A stretch of 18,507 bases of DNA from JABDDM01 sp038240295 (GCA_038240295.1 JBBSDW010000060.1:1-18507); one strand, 5' to 3'; positions 6,842-14,572 are shown, numbered from the stretch's first letter. The notes: generated by a model not told the origin, from the sequence alone. Made by a program: numbers and translations.

Positions 6842-8137
6842 ATGGCCGATGGGACCATCAAGCAGCTGAACCCCTTCACTGACACCGAAGTCTGGTCGGT
6901 ACCTGGGCGTGGTGCCCGGCCGGTAGTTCGGGATCAGATCCTCGAAGTTTCAGAGCTGCTGCCCGAGGATCGGATCGCTGCCTGCTCGTTTTGTCCCTCG
7001 CGGATCTACGAAACGCCGCCCGAAAAAGCCCGTTTGGTTATCGATCCGGACGGCTCGTCTCGTACGATCAAACACGTCCTTGCCGAGTCGTACAAGGATA
7101 CGGAGTGGCTCTTTCGGCGAGTCCCGAATCTCTTCGAGATTGTCACAGTCGATTACTGGAAAAAGAACTACGCCTACGCGCTAACCCGTTCCAATGCCGA
7201 CTGGAAAGCGGCCTATCTCAACTCACCGATCGGGCGGAAACATGTGCTCGATATTCTCGACTACAAACTCCACGCGACAGGAATGCCGCAAGCGCGTTTG
7301 GATAGCATGGACGAAGAAGAAAAGCTTGGTCTATCCGACGCATTCTTTGGCGGCGGTCATGAACTCATCATCGCCCGACCGCACTTCGCTCGCGCAGCAA
7401 CGATGGATACCCAGCTCTTCAGTTCGGGTGAAATGACTTCGGAGGAGCATTATCTCTATTTCAAATTCACCGTCGAGGCGATGCAGGATATTTTCGACAG
7501 CAACCATTACGTTCGTTACATCTCGGTCTTTCAGAACTGGCTTTCGCAGGCGGGCGCGAGTTTCGACCATTTACACAAACAGCTTGTAGGCCTTGACGAT
7601 TGGGGTGCCTCGATCCGGCATCAGATCGAAATGCTTCGTGCCGATTCGAACGTATTTAATGCTTACGGGGCGAACCTGGCAGCAATGCACAATTTGATCT
7701 TTGCGGAAAACGAGCATTCGATCGCGTTCGTCGGCATCGGTCACCGGCATCCGACGCTTGAAATTTTTTCGAAGAGTTATTTTTCCAGGCCATGGGAGCA
7801 TTCGCCAGAAGAGATGCGCTCGGTCAGCGACATGGTACATGCATGCCACGCAGCGATGACCTCCGAAATATCGTGCAACGAAGAATGGTACTACTCTCCG
7901 ATCGATTCCGTGCACAAGATGCCCTGGCACGTACTGATCAAATGGCGGGTGAACACAGCGGCCGGATTTGAAGGCGGTACATCGATCTATATTAACCCGA
8001 TCGCGCCGCACGAAATGCGGGATCGAATGGTCCCCCGGCTATATCAACTGCGCGAAGATGGGCGGATCCCAAATTCGATCTCGATCGCAGAGGAATGCCG
8101 AGTCTATCCGAATCCCTTAAGATATTACCTGGATTAG
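6842..8137 (+). CDS. DUF4921 family protein, galactose-1-phosphate uridylyltransferase-like (HIT superfamily)
   Basis: A 431-residue protein starting MADGTIKQLNPFTDTEVW at the ATG at 6842. A GTG nine codons upstream (6815) is possible but adds an atypical N-terminus. A CSFC pair at Cys48 and Cys51 matches the position of the zinc-binding CxxC of GalT-type enzymes. FDHLHKQL at residues 241-248 fits the HxHxQ motif of the GalT branch, making His245 the candidate nucleophile that would carry a nucleotidyl group. SYFSRPWEHSPEEM and GGTSIYINPIAPHEM are further conserved-looking blocks. The substrate is unknown; nucleotidyl transfer or phosphorylase activity on a sugar or nucleotide is an inference from the fold. 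The DUF number is from memory of the family's opening sequence. It stands alone in its transcription unit. Confidence 0.75.
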   Translation: MADGTIKQLNPFTDTEVWSVPGRGARPVVRDQILEVSELLPEDRIAACSFCPSRIYETPPEKARLVIDPDGSSRTIKHVLAESYKDTEWLFRRVPNLFEIVTVDYWKKNYAYALTRSNADWKAAYLNSPIGRKHVLDILDYKLHATGMPQARLDSMDEEEKLGLSDAFFGGGHELIIARPHFARAATMDTQLFSSGEMTSEEHYLYFKFTVEAMQDIFDSNHYVRYISVFQNWLSQAGASFDHLHKQLVGLDDWGASIRHQIEMLRADSNVFNAYGANLAAMHNLIFAENEHSIAFVGIGHRHPTLEIFSKSYFSRPWEHSPEEMRSVSDMVHACHAAMTSEISCNEEWYYSPIDSVHKMPWHVLIKWRVNTAAGFEGGTSIYINPIAPHEMRDRMVPRLYQLREDGRIPNSISIAEECRVYPNPLRYYLD

Positions 8138-8150
8138 ACAATCGTCCGGG

Positions 8151-8223
8151 CAAGGATGAAGGATGAAAAAAAAGGAAAAAAGGGGAATAATCACGTAGGG
8201 GCATATTGCCGATGCCCAACTTT
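8151..8223 (+). repeat. Left inverted arm with GTAG-hairpin (REP)
   Basis: The arm begins CAAGGATGAAGGATGAAAA and ends GATGCCCAACTTT. Within it, GTAG at 8195-8198 is followed directly by GGGCAT (8199-8204), a 7-nt loop and ATGCCC (8212-8217). GTAG next to a hairpin is the signature recognised by RAYT proteins. Confidence 0.8.
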
Positions 8224-8362
8224 GGTAGGTATCGAAGCGATCGAAGCAGCACAATGCAATCCAGCGGCACAAGCTCAAACCCTGCGACAGCCCGTCCATC
8301 TATTCAAAAAAAGCTATTTTTGCAACGACAAATTCTAATGTTTACTATCATCTGCTACACAG

Positions 8363-8669
8363 ATGCCACTCGATCCTCCTGAGAATTCGATCTGGTCGAG
8401 AAAAAATATTCGATTGCGCCATTATGATTACGCGAAGGCAGGTGCTTATTACGAAACAATCTGCACGCATCTAAAAAAGCGATTCCTCAGCTCGATCCAA
8501 GACGGCGAAGTCGAACTTACGAGTTAGGGCATAATTGTCGACCTGGCAAAGAGGTTTTTTCGAACATGTCATTCGTGATGAGAAGGATCTGATGCGGATC
8601 CGCGAATACACTGGTAATAATCCGCGCGAGTGGCATTCGGATTCGGATAATCCTGAGCGGATCGAGTGA
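8363..8669 (+). pseudogene. REP-associated tyrosine transposase (RAYT, Y1/IS200-like) remnant
   Basis: The frame from the ATG at 8363 encodes the family's N-terminal signature, IRLRHYDYAKAGAYYETICT and FLSSIQDGEVELTS. It is then cut by an in-frame TAG at 8525-8527, where the family usually has Leu (SLGxIV), and resumes as GIIVD. From 8544 a different frame encodes the C-terminal signature WQRGFFEHVIRDEKDLMRI followed by REYTGNNPREWHSDSDNPE, ending at TGA 8667-8669. The whole central part, including the HUH motif (normally within MPNHxH) and the catalytic Tyr, is missing, about 80 residues. It therefore carries a nonsense mutation, an internal deletion and a frame change, and cannot be active. 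Confidence 0.85.
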
Positions 8670-8721
8670 TGGTCGATGAATGAGCGCGACCGATGTGCAT
8701 TTGCAGGCTTTGTGGCTGTTG

Positions 8722-8792
8722 AAAGTTGGCATCTACAAGATGCCCCTACGTGATTATTCCACTTTCATCCTTTTTTTCATCCTTCATCCTTG
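8722..8792 (-). repeat. Right inverted arm with GTAG-hairpin (REP)
   Basis: Read on the minus strand this arm repeats the left one, from CAAGGATGAAGGATGAAAA through GGAATAATCACGTAGGGGCAT to AACTTT. Its GTAG (8749-8746) is followed by GGCATCT-TGT-AGATGCC (8744-8728), a perfect 7-bp stem with a 3-nt loop. Arm differences cluster in the A-rich stretch and in the hairpin loop. Confidence 0.8.
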
Positions 8793-8800
8793 CCAAAAAA

Positions 8801-8831
8801 AACCCCTTCCGGCGTAACCGGAAGGGGTTTT
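8801..8831 (-). terminator. Strong intrinsic terminator of the large repeat protein gene
   Basis: AACCCCTTCCGG (8801-8812) and CCGGAAGGGGTT (8818-8829) form a perfect 12-bp stem with a 5-nt loop. On the minus strand the stem runs into eight consecutive T residues (A tract 8794-8801 on the plus strand). It lies 22 bp beyond the stop at 8854. Confidence 0.93.
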
Positions 8832-8834
8832 GAA

Positions 8835-8847
8835 CTCTCTCTCTCTC
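8835..8847. repeat. Short (CT)n microsatellite
   Basis: Six and a half CT units lie between the stop codon of the large repeat protein gene and its terminator. It is non-coding, so length changes here should not affect the protein. Confidence 0.8.
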
Positions 8848-8853
8848 GGGTTG

Positions 8854-11800
8854 TTAATTCTTTGCGACGGTTACTTGGTGCACGGATTGGATCGTGCCAT
8901 TCGAAAGCGCCTGTTCGATCTGATCGAGCTTTGCTTTGAGTGTTGCGACTTCGGCATTCGTCTTGCGAAGTTCTCCGACCTGTTGCTTCAACTGCGCGAT
9001 CTCCGATTCCTCACGGCTCAGAATTTCGGCAGTCGATTTCGCATTGAGTCCGACAGCAACTTTCACATACTTGACTGTCGCGACCGTGGAAGCCGTCCAA
9101 GCCCGTCCAAGTACTTGTGTGAATTGTTCGGGCGTCATATCCTGCTCACTGACTGCGATACCAACGCCATCGTTGAGACCCGACGCGATGATGAAATCAC
9201 CCTCCCGCACCACTCCGCGAACCTTTACAGGGACCTGACCAAGGAAAGCAACTTTGTTGTATTCCTTCTCATGTCCGGCAGGCGGCGTATTTCCAAGAAC
9301 GATCGGCGCGAGCGAGATCGAAAGGATATTCTGAGCACCAATCGTATTCTTTGAGATCATGCCGTTTGTCATACCAACGATATCACCCGGATAAAGCCTC
9401 TGTGTGGTATCGGCGCGGCGAAGGTACTCGGCGTAATCGCCCGATGACGATTGATACGCAACGCCAAGGTTCGTCGTCGTCTGAATACCGACAACAATCC
9501 CATACTGAACTGTTTGAGCAAGGAATGAGGCTGCAGCCGCAGCGATTCCAACTGAAGCGGGTATATCGAACACGCTAGCAGCAGAAGCAATCGCCGAAGC
9601 GGCGGCGGCCGCGGCGGCGGCGATATTGACAATATTGGTTGCCAGGATCGATGCGTTGATCGGATCCGCGAAGAACTCAGAGTAACTCTGTCCCTGAATG
9701 CTCCCGCGATAATTCGCACTCGTACCGTCGAAGAAGTCGAGGAAGTGCGTGTTACTGCTTAGCGAAGAACCCGACTCGGTCTTGCACTGAATGCTCATCC
9801 CCATTTCGCCGCCTGTTGTCAACGTCGTTGCGAAGGTCTGACTCCCGCTCGGATTCGTATTGTTGATCGCGAGCGTTGTCGTGTTACTGCCCGAGGTCAT
9901 GGTATTGAGCCCTGTGAAGTTCGCATTTCCCGTCTGCGTAAGCACACCAATATCGGTGATACCGTGGAAGATGGCTGGAACCGTGAACGTAGCAGTGCCC
10001 ACTTGCGTAAGCGTGCTGTTGTTCGTTATCGCACCATTGAACGTCGACGCGCCCTGCTGAAGCAGTGTGCTTGCGTTCGTGACTGCAGCGTTGAATGTCG
10101 AGACGCCATTCTGAATCAGTGGGCCGTTATCCGTAATGCCCGAGAAGGTCGAGAGCGCATTAAACGTAGCCACGCCATTCTGTGTCAGCGATCCGTTGTT
10201 AACGATGCCGCCATTGGTTGTGAGCAATCCCTGAAGCGTGGTCTTGCCGCCAACCTGAAGATTATTCTGCCCTGGCAGACCATTCAGGTTAAGTCCGCGA
10301 ATAACATTGATGTCGTTGAGTGTCTGATTATCCGAAGTGATGGTGTTGAATCCGCCGATCGGAGAAACAAGCGTACCCGTCGCCTGCACATCGCCATTGA
10401 CGACGAATTCCCAATCTGCGGCCGTAGGCCATGCCGGGCTGACGACGCCATTAACGATCAGCTTCGGACCGTTTGCAGAAAGGCTGCCGACGTTCATCAA
10501 GCCATTGAAGGTATTCGTCCCGCTTACGCTTCCGTAAATATTCGTCGAGCCGATGCCCGTGCCGAAAAAGTTATTCGACGCGTTGCCGATTCCAAACGAG
10601 TTGTTCGAGCTTGCACCATTGCCAACGGAGTTGACAGTGTTGGCACTTGTGCCAAGCGCCGTGTTACCGCTGGATGCAAGTGTCGTGAAAGCTGCAGTGT
10701 TTGGCGAACTCGTGCCGATCGGGGTGTTATTCATCGAACCACCGGTGATCGTGGCATTCGTCAGATTGCCGCCTGTGATCGTACCACCATTCGTGAGCGT
10801 TGCGCTCGCGGCGATCGAGCCGGAGTTCAGCGTATAGCCAACGTATGTACCGCCCGTGATCGGCTGCGCAAACGAACCAAGTCCCGCGTTCATCGGGCTT
10901 GTAAGCGTCATCGTACCGACGCCGCCTGCGCCACCGATGTTCGACGTGTTAACCGTCGTTGCATTGATCGTCGTCCCATTGAGCACCTGCGTGTTCGTTG
11001 TTCCAAGGATCGAGAGGTTACCCGTCAGGTTGCCATCTCCGTTGACTTTGAGTTCGGTGTTCGCACCGCCTGGCACGCCGTTGATCGTCAGCACCGTAGC
11101 GTCAAGACCGCTCGTGCCGAGTACATGTCCCGCTGCCGGGGCAGTGAACGTGCCGGTGAGTGTCGCATTACCTACGAGATTGATCGGGCCGGTTGTGTTC
11201 GTGATCGGTCCGCGAAGATCGCTCGAACCTGTGACAATCGTGTTTCCATTAATCGTCGCATTGCCGTTGTTCGTAAGGCCAGAAAGCGTCGTGAGTCCGG
11301 TTACGCCAAGTGCGCCATTCGTCTGGACATTTCCATTATTGGTGAATAATCCATTGTTGGTCGTTCCGTTGAGCGTAGTAGCACCAAAAACGGTGAGCGT
11401 GGAAGCAGTCGCCCCACCAGCAAAGCTCTGAAGTGCGGTCCACTGATTGGAGTGCGCCAGGGCGATCCCGAGTGTTAGGTCTGTCCCGGTTGTTGTGCGG
11501 ATGAGCGTTGGGTCAACAAGAACTGATCCTGTATTGACCGTGCCGTCCTGATTGATCGACTGCAGGAACGAGCCAGGGCCAGCTGCGCCAGTCACGCGAA
11601 TCTGCACCTGAGTCGGATCGATCTTCGAAGCATTCACTGCGCCATTGGCGATCTTACTATTCGTCACCGAGCCATCGGCGAGCTGAACCGTACCTACGCC
11701 TCCGGGATGGATTCGAACCTGATCGTTATTGATGTCGATCGTCTGATTATCGACGCCGACGTTCATGTTACCAAGCGCATCCTGATAGAGTCCAAGTCCC

Positions 11801-12570
11801 GAAAGAAGCGGATCGAGTTTACGGCCGCCGATAGCACCGTTCGAAACCAAATTTGCATCGATCGTCCCAGGAGCGATCGAAAGCGTAACAATGCCGTTTG
11901 TGCCGCCACCCTGCAAACCGTTGCCGGCGATGACACCACTGATGCCCGTCGAGGCGACCATGATCTTGTGGTTCGTCTGGTCGTTGGTGATCAGGACGTT
12001 GTTGCCGGCGAGCAGCGAAATGTTGCTGTTGTTGTCCGGGAAAACATTATTTATCGAAGAGAACCCACCTGAAGTGGCAGGCAGCACCCGAGGGTCGAAA
12101 TGTCCCGTCGAATCGAGAGGCAATAACTTTCCGGCAGTTGGAATTGCGGAAGCTTCGATGCCGTCAACTGCATTTGCATTCAGAGAATATGGGACAGCGC
12201 TTAGCATCGTGCGGGGCGCAAGTTCAGGCTTGCCGTCGATCGAAATGCCGACGAAATACTGCTCCTGAAACGTCATGGAAGCGGGAAAACCTGGGTTCGC
12301 CGAGCCGAGCATCATGGAAAAGATGCCGTTCTTGACTGCTACGTTGTTAAACGTCTCGGAATAAAGCACGGTACCGCCTGCATCGTAATAGCTCGCGGTG
12401 ATCGTGTGAAACCCGGTAGCAGGCGCGGTCCCGTCGAGGAGTTCACCCTGGTAGCTGAACGTCCGTGCGACCTGCGCAAGCGCAATGGACGGATTCTGAC
12501 TGACGGAAATTAACGTAACAAGCGCCACACCCGCAGCCAGCTTGCGTAAAAACGACGTAGATAGACTCAT
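8854..12570 (-). CDS. Large secreted repeat protein with peptidase-G2-like C-terminal region (surface fibre/adhesin type)
   Basis: The product is 1238 residues with a Sec signal peptide (cleavage after ALA, residue 32). Residues 35-135 match the N-terminal domain common in such proteins (FSYQGELLD, then SETFNNVAVKNGIFSMMLG, then YFVGISIDGKPELAPRTMLSAVPYSLNANAVDG). A Gly/Asn/Thr-rich body follows, built of short repeats such as TDNGPLIQNGVSTFNAAV. At residues 790-888 these form five consecutive modules of 23, 18, 18, 23 and 17 residues, suggesting a beta-helical or fibrous stalk. An Ala-rich hydrophobic stretch (984-1021) precedes SSGDYAEYLRR (from about 1042), PGDIVGM and FLGQVPVKVRGVVREGDFIIASG, which resemble the peptidase G2/intramolecular-chaperone region of tail-fibre-like proteins. 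A coiled coil (about 1184-1224) ends the chain, pointing to a trimer. It is transcribed alone. Adhesion is an inference. Confidence 0.85.
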   Translation of the reverse strand: MSLSTSFLRKLAAGVALVTLISVSQNPSIALAQVARTFSYQGELLDGTAPATGFHTITASYYDAGGTVLYSETFNNVAVKNGIFSMMLGSANPGFPASMTFQEQYFVGISIDGKPELAPRTMLSAVPYSLNANAVDGIEASAIPTAGKLLPLDSTGHFDPRVLPATSGGFSSINNVFPDNNSNISLLAGNNVLITNDQTNHKIMVASTGISGVIAGNGLQGGGTNGIVTLSIAPGTIDANLVSNGAIGGRKLDPLLSGLGLYQDALGNMNVGVDNQTIDINNDQVRIHPGGVGTVQLADGSVTNSKIANGAVNASKIDPTQVQIRVTGAAGPGSFLQSINQDGTVNTGSVLVDPTLIRTTTGTDLTLGIALAHSNQWTALQSFAGGATASTLTVFGATTLNGTTNNGLFTNNGNVQTNGALGVTGLTTLSGLTNNGNATINGNTIVTGSSDLRGPITNTTGPINLVGNATLTGTFTAPAAGHVLGTSGLDATVLTINGVPGGANTELKVNGDGNLTGNLSILGTTNTQVLNGTTINATTVNTSNIGGAGGVGTMTLTSPMNAGLGSFAQPITGGTYVGYTLNSGSIAASATLTNGGTITGGNLTNATITGGSMNNTPIGTSSPNTAAFTTLASSGNTALGTSANTVNSVGNGASSNNSFGIGNASNNFFGTGIGSTNIYGSVSGTNTFNGLMNVGSLSANGPKLIVNGVVSPAWPTAADWEFVVNGDVQATGTLVSPIGGFNTITSDNQTLNDINVIRGLNLNGLPGQNNLQVGGKTTLQGLLTTNGGIVNNGSLTQNGVATFNALSTFSGITDNGPLIQNGVSTFNAAVTNASTLLQQGASTFNGAITNNSTLTQVGTATFTVPAIFHGITDIGVLTQTGNANFTGLNTMTSGSNTTTLAINNTNPSGSQTFATTLTTGGEMGMSIQCKTESGSSLSSNTHFLDFFDGTSANYRGSIQGQSYSEFFADPINASILATNIVNIAAAAAAAASAIASAASVFDIPASVGIAAAAASFLAQTVQYGIVVGIQTTTNLGVAYQSSSGDYAEYLRRADTTQRLYPGDIVGMTNGMISKNTIGAQNILSISLAPIVLGNTPPAGHEKEYNKVAFLGQVPVKVRGVVREGDFIIASGLNDGVGIAVSEQDMTPEQFTQVLGRAWTASTVATVKYVKVAVGLNAKSTAEILSREESEIAQLKQQVGELRKTNAEVATLKAKLDQIEQALSNGTIQSVHQVTVAKN

Positions 12571-12807
12571 GGTAATGAGATCGATTTGTGAAAATTGGAA
12601 TCAAGACACGTGTGTGCGCAGGTCCGGGCTTAGAAGTACCAGGACAACGTCAACAACGGCTAATTAAAGAAAGAGACTCAAGTGGGCAGAGCGAACCATT
12701 ACCAGTGCAACAGTTGCTCAGCGAACGTGGAAGTAGCTTCGAGCACAAACATAAGGAATTTTTGAGGACTCCAGTCGAATTCAAAATGGATGACCCTGCC
12801 TTCCGAG
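12571..12807. other. Leader region upstream of the large repeat protein gene
   Basis: These 237 bp should contain the promoter of the minus-strand gene starting at 12570. I found no convincing promoter motif, hairpin or RNA gene, and the plus-strand frame across it has no features of a real protein. Confidence 0.4.
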
Positions 12808-12845
12808 GTCATTGCGAGGAGGCCCCGAAGCCGACGAAGCAACCT
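12808..12845 (+). repeat. Dispersed repeat, family GTCATTGCGAGG...GAAGCAA, forward copy
   Basis: The segment begins GTCATTGCGAGGAGG and ends CCGACGAAGCAACCT. Its reverse complement appears at 13269-13324 and at 14519-14572 (AGATnGCTTCGTCGG ... CTCGCAATGAC). The forward and first reverse copies enclose the 140-bp direct repeats. Confidence 0.75.
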
Positions 12846-12880
12846 CCAAGAGCGGGGTACCAATCAAGTATGGTTGGGGT

Positions 12881-13020
12881 GTCATCCTGAGCCCGACGAA
12901 GGATCTTGCTTCTCGTACGCCCAGAAATTACGGTCGACCACCAACATTCAACACGGGCGAAAGAGAGTCAAGGCGGCGCTTGACTCCACACGGTGTAAAT
13001 TTCGGTTGCCCCACTCTTTC
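12881..13020. repeat. 140-bp direct repeat, copy 1
   Basis: Starts GTCATCCTGAGCCCGACGAA and ends TTGCCCCACTCTTTC. Compared with copy 2, offset by exactly 162 bp, it differs at 7 of 140 positions (95 percent identity). Inside is the palindrome GAGTCAAG-GCGGCG-CTTGACTC. The start belongs to the GTCATCCTGag...GAAGGATCT family also present between rpsB and tsf. Confidence 0.9.
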
Positions 13021-13042
13021 TTATGCAGGATGTTTGGGACGT

Positions 13043-13182
13043 GTCATCCTGAGCCCGACCAAGGATCTTGCTTCTCGTACGTCCAGAAATTACGGTCGAC
13101 CACCAACATTCAACACGGTCAAAACTGAGTCAAGGCGGCGCTTGACTCCACACGGTGTAAATTTCGGTTGCCCCACCCTTTC
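13043..13182. repeat. 140-bp direct repeat, copy 2
   Basis: Second copy, separated from copy 1 by 22 bp of unrelated sequence. The changes cluster in the segment just before the internal GAGTCAAG/CTTGACTC palindrome (four of the seven). Because 162 is a multiple of three, both copies translate in the same frame and create a misleading repeat ORF. Confidence 0.9.
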
Positions 13183-13268
13183 CAGTGTGCAGGGAAGCGC
13201 CGCCTTCCCTGGCCCTGTTCGAGCAAGTGCGAAGTTTGCGTAGGCTTTCGAGCAGTCTTCGCACATAG

Positions 13269-13324
13269 AGATCGCTTCGTCGGTTGATTCGCTTTGCGAA
13301 TCAAGCCTCCTTCTCGCAATGACC
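13269..13324 (-). repeat. Dispersed repeat, family GTCATTGCGAGG...GAAGCAA, reverse copy 1
   Basis: AGATCGCTTCGTCGG at the left and CTCGCAATGACC at the right are the reverse complement of the ends of the copy at 12808. The centre is a perfect 9-bp hairpin, TTGATTCGC-TTT-GCGAATCAA. It ends 14 bp before the stop of the cupredoxin gene. Confidence 0.75.
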
Positions 13325-13338
13325 CGATTGAGATAGGA

Positions 13339-13728
13339 TCAGTGACCTTGAGTAACAGTCACGTCGAGGCGCATTCCTAAGTCGGCGTGGCCGAGCATGG
13401 TGCAGATGACGTGATAGGTGCCTGGTGCGAGGGTGACTGCAAGATCGGTCGACCCGTTTGCCGGGATCTCGGGGGTCGAACTTTCGACGCCATTGCCCGA
13501 GATCTTAAATGTGTGGGTCATGCTACTTGAGTTGATGATGTGGAACACATCGTTACCGGCGGGAAATGAAGTTGGCATGTGGATCTTATAGCTGTCCTCC
13601 CCCACCTGCACATCGGCGCCAGTGCCATTCCACTTGTATGTCATTCCATACGTGCTGTTTTGCGAGCTGGAACATCCGAAAAATAGCACTGCGGCGATCG
13701 GGATGATAAAAAATTTTGCAAATTTCAT
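13339..13728 (-). CDS. Cupredoxin-fold (blue copper) lipoprotein
   Basis: With the ATG at 13728 the protein is 129 residues and starts MKFAKFFIIPIAAVLFFGCS, a lipoprotein signal with Cys19. The frame stays open 15 codons upstream, but those residues would disrupt the signal. The mature part is a small beta-barrel with a full set of type 1 copper ligands in the usual order: His72 in SSMTHTFKI, Cys109 in TYHVICTM, His114 in LGH and Met119 in LGM. NGSTDLAVTLAPGTYHVIC is the typical run into the last two strands. It is probably an outer-face electron carrier or copper-binding protein; the partner is unknown. It is divergent from the PepSY-like secreted protein 183 bp away, so the two may share regulation. 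Confidence 0.88.
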   Translation of the reverse strand: MKFAKFFIIPIAAVLFFGCSSSQNSTYGMTYKWNGTGADVQVGEDSYKIHMPTSFPAGNDVFHIINSSSMTHTFKISGNGVESSTPEIPANGSTDLAVTLAPGTYHVICTMLGHADLGMRLDVTVTQGH

Positions 13729-13911
13729 GTTTTTGATTGGTTGTGTTTTTGAAAGCTTTCTAACCGACGGCAAAACCTGTGCCGCATTTGAAACACGAAG
13801 CTTTTTCGAGACGTATCAATTAAGATCAAGAAAGTCCAGCGCGCTGAGACATTCTCAGTAACACGTTGGCAGTATTTTGGCATTTAATCATTTATTTACT
13901 CATTTAAGCAT

Positions 13912-14376
13912 ATGTACCCCTCTATCAAATCATTAGCGATCATACTTTTACTGACAGCAGCGGTCGCATCAGTCGCGAACGCGCAGGAGACGAAAATTCC
14001 TCGCTCGAAAGTGCCCGCTGTAGTTATGACAGCATTCCAAACGACGTATCCGAGCGCCACGATCAAAGGAACGAACAAGGAGATGAAAGGCGGGACTGTC
14101 TATTATGAAATCGAAAGTAAGGATGGCAGCGTCCGGCGCGATCTCCTTTATGCCGCCGATGGCGGGATCACGGAGGTTGAAGAGATCATTCCGATCAGCA
14201 GTGCTCCGATGGCAGTGCAAGCCGCTGTGAAGAGTTCGCATCCTGAAGCGAAGGTCAAGAGCGTCGAAAAAAATACACAGGGATCGGTCGTGACCTACGA
14301 AATATCGATGAAGGAGAAAGGCAGAAAAGCTCTCGAGATCATTTATAATTCGGACGGGACGGTCGTCACACAGTAA
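13912..14376 (+). CDS. Secreted PepSY-like (DUF2874-type) protein
   Basis: A 154-residue protein with a clear Sec signal peptide (SLAIILLLTAAVASVANAQ, cleavage after residue 24). The mature part consists of two similar halves of about 60 residues, each beginning with a helix ending in a YPSATIKG or HPEAKVKS type motif and continuing into strands with a VYYEIE or VTYEIS block and a LLYAADGGI or IIYNSDGTV turn. That doubled pattern is typical of the PepSY-like/BLIP-like proteins common in Bacteroidota, thought to bind or inhibit something in the periplasm; no activity can be assigned. The ATG at 13912 is fixed by the signal peptide. Confidence 0.8.
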   Translation: MYPSIKSLAIILLLTAAVASVANAQETKIPRSKVPAVVMTAFQTTYPSATIKGTNKEMKGGTVYYEIESKDGSVRRDLLYAADGGITEVEEIIPISSAPMAVQAAVKSSHPEAKVKSVEKNTQGSVVTYEISMKEKGRKALEIIYNSDGTVVTQ

Positions 14377-14411
14377 GCGACACCTGTCACTCAACCAAAA
14401 ATAAAGGCGTC

Positions 14412-14465
14412 ATTGCTTCGCTCCATTTGTTTTGCCCGCAGGTAAGACAAACGGAACGAAGCAAT
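14412..14465. repeat. Long imperfect inverted repeat downstream of the PepSY-like gene
   Basis: Arms at 14412-14430 and 14447-14465 pair at 17 of 19 positions around a 16-nt loop. The outer ends read ATTGCTTCG and CGAAGCAAT, the same end sequence as the GTCATTGC...GAAGCAA repeat family. It may be another degenerate member, and it could also act in transcript ending, although no T-run follows. Confidence 0.7.
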
Positions 14466-14518
14466 CGTTATACTCGGAGGAAGTCGCTTCTGTACGAGGC
14501 TTCGTAGCAATAACCTAC

Positions 14519-14572
14519 AGATTGCTTCGTCGGTTGATTCGCTTCGCGCATCAATCCTTCTCGCAATGACCT
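14519..14572 (-). repeat. Dispersed repeat, family GTCATTGCGAGG...GAAGCAA, reverse copy 2
   Basis: AGATTGCTTCGTCGGTTGATT then CCTTCTCGCAATGACC closely matches the copy at 13269-13324, with a small deletion near the centre. The central hairpin TTGATTCGC-TTC-GCGCATCAA has one mismatch. The motif CAATGACCTCG is repeated 16 bp further on (14580-14590). The rest of the 14377-14718 gap shows no gene. Confidence 0.75.

Larger units (their letters stand above)
8151..8792. mobile_element. Decayed REP-RAYT element with long inverted arms
   Basis: A 642-bp unit fills the gap between the DUF4921 stop and the terminator of the large repeat protein. Its ends are two arms of about 72 bp in inverted orientation (8151-8223 and 8722-8792), alike at more than 85 percent of positions by eye. 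Each holds a GTAG-plus-hairpin motif. Between them lies a broken RAYT gene (8363-8669). The layout, a Y1 transposase of the REP-associated type between inverted REP sequences, matches known REP-RAYT loci. No target duplication is evident. Confidence 0.75.

Noticed and set aside
6595..6882. 95-codon plus-strand frame before the DUF4921 gene
   Set aside because: It overlaps the true gene start in another frame, has no recognisable features, and lies where two divergent promoters are expected.
8151..8792. Ordinary DDE insertion sequence with terminal inverted repeats
   Set aside because: The enclosed coding fragments match Y1/RAYT signatures rather than DDE transposases, and no target-site duplication is visible at the ends.
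9964..11349. 461-codon plus-strand open frame antisense to the large repeat protein gene
   Set aside because: It is an Arg/Ala-rich shadow of the repetitive minus-strand gene, with no signal, motif or domain. The minus-strand reading has a signal peptide, recognisable domains and a terminator.
12881..13182. Possible CRISPR array in the repeat region
   Set aside because: Only two copies, each 140 bp long with a 22-bp gap; no short regular repeats, no variable spacers and no cas genes nearby.
12812..13243. 143-codon plus-strand frame encoding two near-identical halves
   Set aside because: It is a translation of the 140-bp non-coding direct repeats; the 162-bp offset keeps the frame by chance. 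ORFs of this kind over the GTCATCCTGAG repeat family are a common annotation artefact.
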